Assembly (NCBI RefSeq): GCF_016756745.1
Contig: NZ_JAESIH010000070.1
Location: 1 to 53,943, forward strand
DNA: 53,943 bases
Origin: Aminivibrio sp.
Lineage (GTDB): Bacteria > Synergistota > Synergistia > Synergistales > Aminobacteriaceae
Direction: 5' to 3'
The notes beneath the pieces are model-generated. The model was not told the DNA's origin. It did not search any database and saw only the letters and a list, made by a program, of their open reading frames with translations. Positions 39,881 through 47,722 of the stretch are shown here, one piece after another. Both the position numbers and the translations under genes were made by a program. Each line of letters starts with the position of its first letter. Positions within the stretch are counted from its first letter, which is position 1.

Positions 39881-40873
39881 ATGGTTTTAAACGCCGATGA
39901 CCAACGCCTCATGGTCAAGGTAGCCCGAAAATATTATGAGGAAGAGATGACTCAGGCTGCGATAGCCGAGTTTTACGGTGTTTCTCGTCAGAAAGTCCAG
40001 CGGCTCCTTGATCAGGGAAAGAAGGACGGAATCGTTCGGATCTCTATTCGCCCCCCCCTTCATCTTCATGAAAAACTTGAAAGCGACTTGGAAAGTCTTT
40101 ATGGCCTGCGCGAAGCCGTAGTCGTCGACACGGAACTCTGCGGTATCCCCGGTATGGTTCGGACAAGCATAGGTATTGGCGCTGCGGAATATCTCCTGAA
40201 GATCCTCAAGGACAACCTGAAAATCACCATAAGCTGGGGCGAGACGCTTCTCTGCATGGCGAAAGCGCTCGTACGCTGCTCTGTGGCGAAAAAAACAAAG
40301 AATATCACTGTTATTCAGGGGCTTGGTTTTGTCTCCGAGCCGAGTATCGACTCTCATTCGTGTGAGATCGTCAATCTTATCGCAGGTGTGCTCGACGCGA
40401 AAAAATACCTTCTTTCCGCGCCCGGAATCGCGGCGACACACGAAGCCCGTGAAGTCTTCCTGAGCGATCCGAACGTCTCCGAGGTGCTTCAGATAGCGCG
40501 ATGCGCCGATGTTGCCTTCCTCGGTATTGGAACGCTGACCCCGGACACCATGATTATAAAAAAGAACGACAGTATTTCGTGGAGCGAAATGAAAGCCCTC
40601 AAAGATCGGGGAGCTGTCGGCGATATCGCCCTACGTTATTATGATAAAGATGGAAGGCTCGTCCCTTCTGTCGTTGATAAGAGAGTGGTTGGGCTTGCTC
40701 TCGACGAATTACGGAACATCAAAACTGTCGTAGGCGTTGCGGGCGGCCTGGAAAAAGTGGAGGCTATACGCGGAGCCCTTACGGGAAAGCTTATCGACGT
40801 TCTTGTGACAGACTGCTTCACGGCCAGAGAACTGCTGCTTCTTCAGAGCGGAGAAACGGTCTGTCATGATTGA
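39881..40873 (+). CDS. SorC/DeoR-type sugar-binding transcriptional regulator
   Basis: A 330-residue SorC-family regulator. The N-terminal helix-turn-helix (RLMVKVARKYYEEEMTQAAIAEFYGVSRQKVQRLLDQG) is followed by the sugar-phosphate-binding domain of the isomerase-like fold, with SIGIGAAEYLLKIL, TISWGETLLCMAKAL, CADVAFLGIGTL, GAVGDIALRYYDKDGR and VVGVAGGLEKVEAIRGAL. Such proteins sense a phosphorylated pathway intermediate; EryD, the erythritol repressor of Brucella, belongs here. The ATG at 39881 is preferred because AAGGGAG (39867-39873) lies just before it. It is the first gene of the rightward catabolic operon and probably controls both directions through the sites upstream. Confidence 0.9.
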   Translation: MVLNADDQRLMVKVARKYYEEEMTQAAIAEFYGVSRQKVQRLLDQGKKDGIVRISIRPPLHLHEKLESDLESLYGLREAVVVDTELCGIPGMVRTSIGIGAAEYLLKILKDNLKITISWGETLLCMAKALVRCSVAKKTKNITVIQGLGFVSEPSIDSHSCEIVNLIAGVLDAKKYLLSAPGIAATHEAREVFLSDPNVSEVLQIARCADVAFLGIGTLTPDTMIIKKNDSISWSEMKALKDRGAVGDIALRYYDKDGRLVPSVVDKRVVGLALDELRNIKTVVGVAGGLEKVEAIRGALTGKLIDVLVTDCFTARELLLLQSGETVCHD

Positions 40874-40929
40874 CGGATGAGCTGATTCACAGTACGAACT
40901 ATCTTCGAAAAAGAAAGAGAGGGTTCCAT

Positions 40930-41934
40930 ATGCAGCGTTTCGTGAATGATCCGTCCAGAGTTGTTGATGATATGCTCATCGGTTTCGTGAAAAGTCATGG
41001 AAATCTTGTGGAGACGACGGAGAATTCCAGGGTACTTAAAACCCGCTCCGCCCCTGTGAAAGGACGAGTGGGTATTGTGACGGGCGGCGGCTCGGGACAC
41101 AAACCCGCTTTCATAGGGTATCTCGGCCGCAACATGGTAGATGCTGTGGCTGTTGGCGAAATCTTCTCGTCCCCCCCCGCAAAAGCTTTCTACGACGCTT
41201 TTGTGGCTGCCGATGGAGGGGTTGGAGTCGCCTGTCTTTACGGAAATTATGCCGGAGACAACATGAATGTGAAGATGGCGAAGGAATCGGCTGAGGAAGA
41301 CGGCATAAAGATCATGACGGTGGTCGCGAACGACGATGTGCCTTCTGCCCCCAAGGGACAGGAAAATAAACGCCGCGGCGGTGCGGGCGAAATTTTCATG
41401 TGGAAAGTGGGGGGCGCGAAGGCTGCCCGGGGAGGGTCTTTGGAAGAAGTGATCGCCGCCGCGCAGAAGGCCATAGACAATACACGGAGCGTGGGCGTGG
41501 GGCTTACACCGTGCACTATACCGGCTGTGGGAAAACCGAATTTCAAAATAGAACCGGGAAAGATGGAGATAGGTATCGGTCACCACGGCGAGCCGGGAAT
41601 TGAAGTTGCCGATCTTGCCCCCGCTGACGAAATTGCGGAATCCATGGTCAACATCATTCTCCCCGACCTGCCTTTCGTGAAGGGCGACGAAGTGACGGTG
41701 CTTGTTTCCGGTTTGGGGGCCACGCCGGTAATGGAGCTCTACATTCTCTTCGGAAAAATGGCGGAGTGTATCGAAGCGAAAGGCATCACAATTCACTCGT
41801 CCTACGTCGGGAACTATTTCACCTCCCTTGAGATGATGGGTGCGACTCTTACGGTGATGAAGCTTGACGAAGAGTTGAAAGAGCTTATGGACTTCGAGGC
41901 CGAGAGTATGGGCCTCACCCAATTTCAGAGGTAG
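40930..41934 (+). CDS. dhaK: DhaK-family ketose kinase, substrate-binding subunit
   Basis: A 334-residue DhaK subunit that binds dihydroxyacetone or a related short ketose covalently through a histidine. The substrate residues of E. coli DhaK (His56, Asp109, His218) are all present one position on: His57 in GGGSGHKPAFIGYLG, Asp110 in YAGDNMNVKMA and His219 in GIGHHGEPGIEVAD. Relatives in Mycobacterium (LerK, DerK) phosphorylate L- or D-erythrulose, and the neighbours here favour that use. GAGAGGG precedes the ATG. It is followed 3 bp later by dhaL, and there is no DhaM phosphotransferase gene. Confidence 0.92.
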   Translation: MQRFVNDPSRVVDDMLIGFVKSHGNLVETTENSRVLKTRSAPVKGRVGIVTGGGSGHKPAFIGYLGRNMVDAVAVGEIFSSPPAKAFYDAFVAADGGVGVACLYGNYAGDNMNVKMAKESAEEDGIKIMTVVANDDVPSAPKGQENKRRGGAGEIFMWKVGGAKAARGGSLEEVIAAAQKAIDNTRSVGVGLTPCTIPAVGKPNFKIEPGKMEIGIGHHGEPGIEVADLAPADEIAESMVNIILPDLPFVKGDEVTVLVSGLGATPVMELYILFGKMAECIEAKGITIHSSYVGNYFTSLEMMGATLTVMKLDEELKELMDFEAESMGLTQFQR

Positions 41935-41937
41935 ACG

Positions 41938-42594
41938 ATGACGAGGGCGGCGTTTTCGAACAGAGAAGGAGCCTGTATCATCAAGGATCTTATTCGGGTG
42001 ATCCGGGAGAACAAGGCCTACCTCAGTGAAATCGACGGAGCAATAGGCGACGGCGACCACGGGGTCAACATGGAGAAGGGGTTCTCAATGTGTCTCTCTC
42101 GGGTGGACTGGGAGACGAGCGATTTCTCCGGCGCGGCGAAGACGCTCGGCCGAATCCTCCTGATGGAGATCGGAGGCTCGATGGGGCCTATCTACGGAAC
42201 TTTCTTCAGTAAGCTGGCAAAGGAGACGCAAGGCAAAGAAAAAATCGGCGGGGAAGAATTCAGTGCCATGATGAACAGTGCAATGGCGGGAATAGTAGAG
42301 CTTGGAGGTGCGAAGCAGGGCGACAAGACGCTGCTGGATACGCTCATCCCCGCGGTGAATGCCTTTGACAGGGCGTTCGCTGAAAAAAAAGATTTTAATG
42401 CAGCCTTGCTCTCCATGCAAGAAGCGGCAAAAATAGGTTGGGAGTCCACAAGAGATATGGTTGCGAAAGTAGGTCGCGCAAGCCGACTTGGAGAACGTTC
42501 CCGAGGGGTTCTCGATGCGGGTGCCACCTCCTGTTATCTATTGCTCGACGCTATGGCGGAATCGATCCGGCGTATTTTGATGGAGGTTCCATGA
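41938..42594 (+). CDS. dhaL: DhaL-family kinase, nucleotide-binding subunit
   Basis: A 218-residue DhaL subunit holding the nucleotide and two magnesium ions. The three metal Asp residues are in AIGDGDHGVNM, the phosphate-binding segment is IGGSMGPIYGTFF, and the lid/adenine segment is GRASRLGERSRGVLDAGATSC. It works with DhaK to phosphorylate the ketose. In PTS-linked systems DhaL keeps ADP and takes phosphate from DhaM; no DhaM or EI/HPr gene lies here, so direct use of ATP by separate K and L subunits is likely. A longer N-terminal stretch (residues 1-12) precedes the usual start. Confidence 0.92.
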   Translation: MTRAAFSNREGACIIKDLIRVIRENKAYLSEIDGAIGDGDHGVNMEKGFSMCLSRVDWETSDFSGAAKTLGRILLMEIGGSMGPIYGTFFSKLAKETQGKEKIGGEEFSAMMNSAMAGIVELGGAKQGDKTLLDTLIPAVNAFDRAFAEKKDFNAALLSMQEAAKIGWESTRDMVAKVGRASRLGERSRGVLDAGATSCYLLLDAMAESIRRILMEVP

Positions 42595-42619
42595 AAAGTT
42601 CGGGAAGGAGCGTGCTCGA

Positions 42620-43084
42620 ATGGTACGCATAATCTTGGGGTGTGACAATGCCGCCGTCTCTCTTAAAAATGAAATTACGGCGTTTCTGAAGTCCAAAGGA
42701 GTCGATGTAGAGGATATGGGGGTCATGGACGCTTCCGATGAGACACCCTACCCCGAGGTGGCGGCCCGAGTGGCGAAGAGGATTATCAAAAGCGGCTACG
42801 CCGATAAGGGCATCCTCATTTGCGGCACGGGGATAGGAATGGCGATAGCGGCGAATAAGTTCCCGGGAATTTACGCCGCACAGGTCCATGACGTCTATTC
42901 CGCAGAGCGGGCATGTCTCAGCAATAATGCCAATGTTATCACCATGGGGGCCAGGGTCATAGGCCCGGAGCTTGCGAAAAAGCTTGTGGAAGAGTGGCTT
43001 CCCCTGGAGTTCATCCCGGGAAGATCGAGTTCGAAGCTGGATGCTATCAGGAAAATCGAGAAAGAAAATTTTCGGAATGTATAG
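42620..43084 (+). CDS. rpiB: RpiB/LacAB-family sugar-phosphate isomerase
   Basis: A 154-residue isomerase. The N-terminal IILGCDNAAVSLKNEIT is the phosphate- and ring-opening region, YPEVAARVAKRI holds the conserved Tyr/Pro, and GILICGTGIGMAIAANKFPGIYAAQVHD is the active-site loop; NNANVITMGARVIGPELAKKLVEEWL closes the protein. The usual catalytic Cys is in ICGTGIGM. RpiB relatives convert ribulose 5-phosphate or, in tetritol pathways (EryI, DerI), D-erythrulose 4-phosphate to D-erythrose 4-phosphate. GGAAGGAG precedes the ATG. It follows dhaL by 25 bp. Confidence 0.9.
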   Translation: MVRIILGCDNAAVSLKNEITAFLKSKGVDVEDMGVMDASDETPYPEVAARVAKRIIKSGYADKGILICGTGIGMAIAANKFPGIYAAQVHDVYSAERACLSNNANVITMGARVIGPELAKKLVEEWLPLEFIPGRSSSKLDAIRKIEKENFRNV

Positions 43085-43118
43085 ATACTGCTCTATACCC
43101 GTTCTCAAAAATGACAAT

Positions 43119-43633
43119 CCTCCGCTGGAGGCGGAGGACCCCGGAGTTTGACAGTTCCGGAAATATGAGCGGCTCTCCCTCTGTAAACCGATCAAAGTTC
43201 TCTTGGGAGGAGAAGCTCCATGAACGACATGACCTTTTTATGTCATGGTGGATGGGGTTGCAAGTATCATTCGGTGTGGATACCGACATGCCGGCGGACA
43301 CCTCCCAAATATGCGGCGGAGCGGTTCGTGGCTTTCGAGAAGGGCAAGAGTGCGATACATTTCGCGAGGACGTATGAAGGCGAAGCGCGGAATTTCACTG
43401 GTGAGCGTTTCCGGGTGCGGGAATCTTTCGTATCGGCTGCGGGTCGTGACGAACAGGTGATGCGGGAGTGTATTCGGGGGCAGGAGCAAGAGGATAAGCA
43501 CTTGGATCAGTTGAGGCTGCTGGATTGGCCGTCTTTATGCGGTTTTTTGATGTACCCGCCGCCGTGGGTGGTTCATGATTTTCACCCGCTTTGAGCGGTT
43601 CATAAAACCAGGCCCCCACCTTCGGCGGGGGGC
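43119..43633 (+). mobile_element. Decayed IS200/IS605-type element
   Basis: A broken Y1 transposase frame (43220-43594) lies between two hairpins of the kind that end IS200-type elements: CCTCCGC/GCGGAGG at 43119-43137 and GCCCCC/GGGGGC at 43612-43633, with a further small hairpin at the stop codon. It fills the 575-bp gap between the RpiB-like gene and the first permease and may separate the operon into two transcripts. Confidence 0.65.
43220..43594 (+). pseudogene. IS200-type transposase TnpA remnant
   Basis: A 124-codon frame. Its first part, LCHGGWGCKYHSVWIPTCRR, matches the IS200 TnpA start (LSHTRWNCKYHIVF.PKYRR). It then jumps to PPKYAAERFVAFEKGKSA, matching the later PPKYSVSSFMGYLKGKSS segment, and continues to MRECIRGQEQEDKHLDQLRL near the end. 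The missing stretch of about 35-45 codons contains the HUH metal-binding histidines, so it cannot be active. The frame has stayed open after the loss. Confidence 0.72.
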
Positions 43634-43659
43634 GGTGACAGAAAGAGGGGGCGTGTCTA

Positions 43660-44571
43660 TTGGTGGGACGAAACGAGCTGTACTCTAAACAACCTTTTTC
43701 AGTCCGCGTCAGGCCGTATCTTATTATTGCGCCGGCGCTCCTGCTCACAATCGGAATCCTGTATCCTTTTTTCACGGCGATCTATTACTCCTTAACGAAC
43801 CTCTCGTTCCGGCGGCCTACGGTACGATTCGTAGGGCTTGAAAACTGGATATTCATGTTCAAGGATCCCGCTTTCTGGCATGCCGCATGGGTTACATGCA
43901 AATATGCTTTTGTTACCACGGGTTCGGAAATGCTTCTCGGTCTGGGAATCGCCCTGCTCATCTGCAAAAGGGACAACTGGTTCAGCCGGACGCTGAAGGT
44001 CATACTTGTCTTCCCCCTCATGATCGCTCCTGTTATCGCTACCATTATATGGCAGCTCATGACCAATACCTCTGTAGGGATTCTTGAAAAGTTTTTGAAC
44101 TACTTTGGGGTTTACGGTTTTCCGTGGGCATCATCGCCTCAAACGGCTCTTTTTACGGCCGCGCTTATTGACATATGGGTGTACACGCCCTTTGTCATCG
44201 TCCTCATAGTGGCGGGGATCAACTCTCTCCCCAAGTCTCCTTTCGAATCCGCGCTTATCGACGGAGGTTCGGCGTGGTTTACATTCAAAAATCTGACCCT
44301 CCCCATGTTGAAACCCTTTCTCTATATCGCTCTCATATTTCGTCTGATGGCTTCCATGCAGGAGTACGGCATTATTTTTGCCCTGACAAAAGGAGGGCCG
44401 GGAGATACTCTCATGAATTTGTCTCTTACCGCGTACAACAAGGGGTTCGCTTTTCTTAAGTTCGGCGAAGCTATGCCCTATATCCTGTTCCTTTGGGTCG
44501 TTATTTACATAATAAGCAAGAAGCTCGTGAGCAACTGGCTTATCGTGCAGCGGAAGGCATCCGGAAGGTAG
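43660..44571 (+). CDS. ABC sugar transporter permease (MalF/UgpA type)
   Basis: A 303-residue inner-membrane permease of the CUT1 carbohydrate family. Six TM helices are visible (YLIIAPALLLTIGILYPFF first, PYILFLWVVIYIISKKL last). The cytoplasmic EAA loop is FESALIDGGSAWFTFKNLTLPMLKP, which docks on the ATPase subunits. The start is TTG 43660 or GTG 43663, both after GAGGGGG (43645-43651). It begins the transport part of the operon, directly after the IS200-type remnant. Confidence 0.9.
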   Translation: MVGRNELYSKQPFSVRVRPYLIIAPALLLTIGILYPFFTAIYYSLTNLSFRRPTVRFVGLENWIFMFKDPAFWHAAWVTCKYAFVTTGSEMLLGLGIALLICKRDNWFSRTLKVILVFPLMIAPVIATIIWQLMTNTSVGILEKFLNYFGVYGFPWASSPQTALFTAALIDIWVYTPFVIVLIVAGINSLPKSPFESALIDGGSAWFTFKNLTLPMLKPFLYIALIFRLMASMQEYGIIFALTKGGPGDTLMNLSLTAYNKGFAFLKFGEAMPYILFLWVVIYIISKKLVSNWLIVQRKASGR

Positions 44572-44579
44572 GAGGGAAA

Positions 44580-45401
44580 ATGATGAAGAACAGTCCGATG
44601 GAATTTCTCGCCCGTAATGCAATGCTCTTTCTATGGACGATTTTCGCTATCTTTCCTCTTTTCTGGATGATCGTCATCTCTTTCAAGAGCGATGCCCAGA
44701 TGTTCAATACCACGTTTCTCTTCGATCCCACTCTCGAAAACTATAATGCTGTACTGTTGAAAACAGATTATTTCAAGTATTTTATGGACAATCTTATTGT
44801 CAGCGGCGGCGCGGTGCTCGTCTCGATACTGGTAGGAGTCCCGGCGGCCTACTCTCTGGCCCGCTTCGATTTCCGAGGAAAAGAGGACCTTGCCTTCACC
44901 ATTCTTTCCTTCAAGTTCGCGCCGGAAATTCTCGTGGTGCTTCCTCTTTTCCTTGTCTACCAGAAGATAGGACTTTACGATACATACATCGGCCTGATCT
45001 GGGTCTATCAGCTTATTACCTTGCCTCTTCTGGTATGGGTGCTCCGCGGCTATTTCGAGGATATATCCGTGGAGATAGAACAGGCGGCGCAGCTCGACGG
45101 CTACAAATGGTATCAGATCTTCATCCGTATCCTGCTGCCGCTCATCAAGCCGGGGCTTGTCGCATCCGCCCTTTTGGCGTTCATCTTCGCCTGGAACAGC
45201 TTTACATTCCCGCTGTTGCTCAGTGGATTCAATATTATGCCGGTTACCGTCGCCTCCTTGAGATATATAGCTTCGGATACCGTCCATTACGGCCAAATGG
45301 CTGTGGCGGCGGTCGTGACGGCCACTCCGGAAGTGATACTGGCCCTGGTCATTCAAAAACACCTTGTCCGCGGACTAAGTTTCGGCGCGGTCAAAGGATA
45401 G
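44580..45401 (+). CDS. ABC sugar transporter permease (MalG/UgpE type)
   Basis: A 273-residue partner permease with six TM helices. The first is LFLWTIFAIFPLFWMIVISF. The EAA loop is EIEQAAQLDGYKWYQIFIRILLPLIKP, and the last helix leads to HLVRGLSFGAVKG, the usual MalG-type end. AGGAGGG precedes tandem ATGs at 44580 and 44583. It starts 8 bp after the first permease gene stop. Together they form the membrane channel of the putative polyol importer. Confidence 0.92.
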   Translation: MMKNSPMEFLARNAMLFLWTIFAIFPLFWMIVISFKSDAQMFNTTFLFDPTLENYNAVLLKTDYFKYFMDNLIVSGGAVLVSILVGVPAAYSLARFDFRGKEDLAFTILSFKFAPEILVVLPLFLVYQKIGLYDTYIGLIWVYQLITLPLLVWVLRGYFEDISVEIEQAAQLDGYKWYQIFIRILLPLIKPGLVASALLAFIFAWNSFTFPLLLSGFNIMPVTVASLRYIASDTVHYGQMAVAAVVTATPEVILALVIQKHLVRGLSFGAVKG

Positions 45402-45414
45402 GAGTTGTTTCCCC

Positions 45415-46557
45415 GTGGCACATATTACGCTTGATGGAATATCGAAATCCTTCGGTAAAATCCAGGCATTGAAGAATATCGACCTTGAAGTGCGGGACAG
45501 GGAGTTTTTCGTCCTCTTCGGGCCCTCGGGAGCGGGAAAGACGACGGTTCTCAAAACAGTGGCGGGCATCGAATTTCCGGACGGAGGGCTGCTGCGCTTC
45601 GACGATGAGATCATGAACCTCGTCGAGCCGGCGCTCCGTAACGTCTCAATGGTATTCGAGAATTATGCCCTCTACCCGCACATGACTGTGTACGACAATA
45701 TTGCGTCCCCGATGAGAAGTCCTCTGCACAGGAAAGACGAACAGTTTATAAAACAGAGTGTGCAGAAAGTAGCCGACATGCTGGGTATCGGCCATTTACT
45801 GGAGAGGCTGCCCTCTCAACTCAGCAACGGACAGCGTCAGAGAACGGCGATAGGGCGCTGCCTTGTCCGTTCGCCCCGCGTCTTTCTCATGGACGAACCT
45901 CTGGCTCATCTCGATGCGAAACTGCGGCATCTCATGCGTACGGAGCTGAAAGCAATGCAGACGGAGTTCGACACGACAACTATATACGTAACGCACGATT
46001 ATACCGAAGCCATGAGCCTCAGCGACCGTGTCGGCATTATTGATAAAGGCGAAATCGTTCAGATTGGAAGCAGCGATGAAATTTATTATACTCCGGTCAA
46101 CGAATTCGTGGCGAAGCTTGTCGGCGAACCCGAGATCAATATGGTCGACATCGATCTTGTCCGTCGGGGCGATCTGCTCTACGCCGTATCTTGCGACAGC
46201 GGTCATTTTTTCCCGGTGGAAGAGGATGTTGCACGGGTTCTGGAAAACGCTCCCTATGACGGGGTCGGGAGATGGCGCATGGGAATTCGCGGGATCAACG
46301 TGGGGTATTCCTTCGAGAAATCGGATGACTGTGTAGAAGGTACCGTCTATAATCTTGAACCCATAGGCAATAAATCCATCCTTACCATCAAGGTGAAGGA
46401 TTTATTCTTCCAGGCTGTGGCACAAAATGACCTCCAGGCGGAACTGGATTCGCGCATTTTTATGACGCTCGATATGCAAAACGCCCTGTTTTTCAACGGC
46501 GAGACAGGAGCTTTCGTCACACGTCATAATCAGGCTGAACTGGTAGGGAGGCATTAG
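45415..46557 (+). CDS. ABC sugar transporter ATPase subunit 1 (degenerate signature)
   Basis: A 380-residue MalK/UgpC-type ATPase. Walker A is FGPSGAGKTTVL, Walker B VFLMDEPLAHLD and the H-loop YVTHDYTEAMSL. The ABC signature reads LSNGQRQR instead of LSGGQ, and the Q-loop position reads MVFENYALYP with Glu where the family usually has Gln. The C-terminal third (from about residue 240) is the OB-fold regulatory domain. The GTG start follows a weak ribosome binding site (GGAG). With the next gene it should form a heterodimer, as GlpS/GlpT do in rhizobial glycerol importers. Confidence 0.9.
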   Translation: MAHITLDGISKSFGKIQALKNIDLEVRDREFFVLFGPSGAGKTTVLKTVAGIEFPDGGLLRFDDEIMNLVEPALRNVSMVFENYALYPHMTVYDNIASPMRSPLHRKDEQFIKQSVQKVADMLGIGHLLERLPSQLSNGQRQRTAIGRCLVRSPRVFLMDEPLAHLDAKLRHLMRTELKAMQTEFDTTTIYVTHDYTEAMSLSDRVGIIDKGEIVQIGSSDEIYYTPVNEFVAKLVGEPEINMVDIDLVRRGDLLYAVSCDSGHFFPVEEDVARVLENAPYDGVGRWRMGIRGINVGYSFEKSDDCVEGTVYNLEPIGNKSILTIKVKDLFFQAVAQNDLQAELDSRIFMTLDMQNALFFNGETGAFVTRHNQAELVGRH

Positions 46558-46559
46558 GA

Positions 46560-47669
46560 ATGGCTCGGCTTGTGTTGAAAAACGTGTTTAAGCGGTATGA
46601 AACCAAAAAAAAGGTCGCGAACGAATATGCCGTCAACGATTTTTCCCTTTCGTGCGAGGACGGCGAGTTCGTGGGCATTCTCGGCCCTTCGGGCTGCGGC
46701 AAGACGACGACGCTTCGTATGATCGCCGGGCTGGAGACGATTACGAAGGGAGATATCTTCATAGGGGATTCCCGAATCAACGACCTTCACCCCAAAGACA
46801 GGAACATCGGTCTCGCCTTCGAAGACTACGCCCTTTACCCACCGCTGAATGTTTACGACAACATCGCGTTCAATCTTTTGGCGAAGAACATCTCGAAGGA
46901 TGAAATTCATCGGCGGGTGATGGAGATCGCTCCCCTTATGAAGGTGGAGGATCTGCTTGAGATGAAGCCCGCCGGACTTTCCGGAGGGCAGAAGCAGCGG
47001 GTGAACATTGCCCGGGCTCTCATACGGAGGCCGATGGTGCTGCTTCTCGACGAACCTCTTTCTCATCTTGACGGAAAAATGAGGCAGGTTCTCCGGACGG
47101 AGATCAAGCGGATACACAATCGGATAAAGTGTACCACTGTGCTCGTCACCCATGATCAGATGGAAGCGATGTCGCTGGCGGACCGCATCGCCATCATGGA
47201 CGAAGGCAAGCTCCAGCAGTTCGGGACGCCTCTTGAAGTCTACGACAGTCCCGCCAACTTGTTTGTCGCGGGGTTTATCGGCGAACCTCCCATGAATCTC
47301 ATGAAGGTGAGCATCGTGGAGGAGGATGGAAAGATTTACTTCCTTTTCCCCCGCAAAGGAATTCGCGTGGCGGTACCCCGCAAGTACAGAGGGATGGTAA
47401 AGTCCGGAATGAACGTAGTCCTTGGAGTTCGTCCGACTGATATCATCATCAATAACGAAGCCGAAGCGGTCTCTGAGGCTGTAGTCGACGTGTTCGAGAA
47501 TCTCGGAGACGAAAAACGAATCAGCATCGACGTCGGAGAGGAAGAATTTCTGACCATTACAACGGAAGATGAACGACGGTATCAAAAAGGAGATAGAATT
47601 CATCTTCAATTTCATGAAGCTAAAACGCACATATTCGATATTGAGACAGGCAATAGGATTCAGGCGTGA
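46560..47669 (+). CDS. ABC sugar transporter ATPase subunit 2
   Basis: A 369-residue MalK/UgpC-type ATPase. Walker A is LGPSGCGKTTTLRMIAG, the signature LSGGQKQRVNIARAL is canonical, Walker B is LLLDEPLSHLD and the H-loop LVTHDQMEAMSL. The Q-loop position again carries Glu (LAFEDYALYP). A regulatory OB-fold domain follows from about residue 235 (VVLGVRPTDIII). It begins 2 bp after subunit 1, so the two are made in equal amounts. The canonical signature here and the altered one in subunit 1 suggest one strong and one weak ATP site. Confidence 0.92.
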   Translation: MARLVLKNVFKRYETKKKVANEYAVNDFSLSCEDGEFVGILGPSGCGKTTTLRMIAGLETITKGDIFIGDSRINDLHPKDRNIGLAFEDYALYPPLNVYDNIAFNLLAKNISKDEIHRRVMEIAPLMKVEDLLEMKPAGLSGGQKQRVNIARALIRRPMVLLLDEPLSHLDGKMRQVLRTEIKRIHNRIKCTTVLVTHDQMEAMSLADRIAIMDEGKLQQFGTPLEVYDSPANLFVAGFIGEPPMNLMKVSIVEEDGKIYFLFPRKGIRVAVPRKYRGMVKSGMNVVLGVRPTDIIINNEAEAVSEAVVDVFENLGDEKRISIDVGEEEFLTITTEDERRYQKGDRIHLQFHEAKTHIFDIETGNRIQA

Positions 47670-47722
47670 CGGGAAAAAATTATGGGTCGCAAAAACTGTA
47701 TAGCGAAGGGAGCGGTGTGTTC

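Noticed and set aside
40864-42060. 398-codon minus-strand frame over dhaK
   Set aside because: A shadow of dhaK/dhaL, which show all substrate and metal residues.
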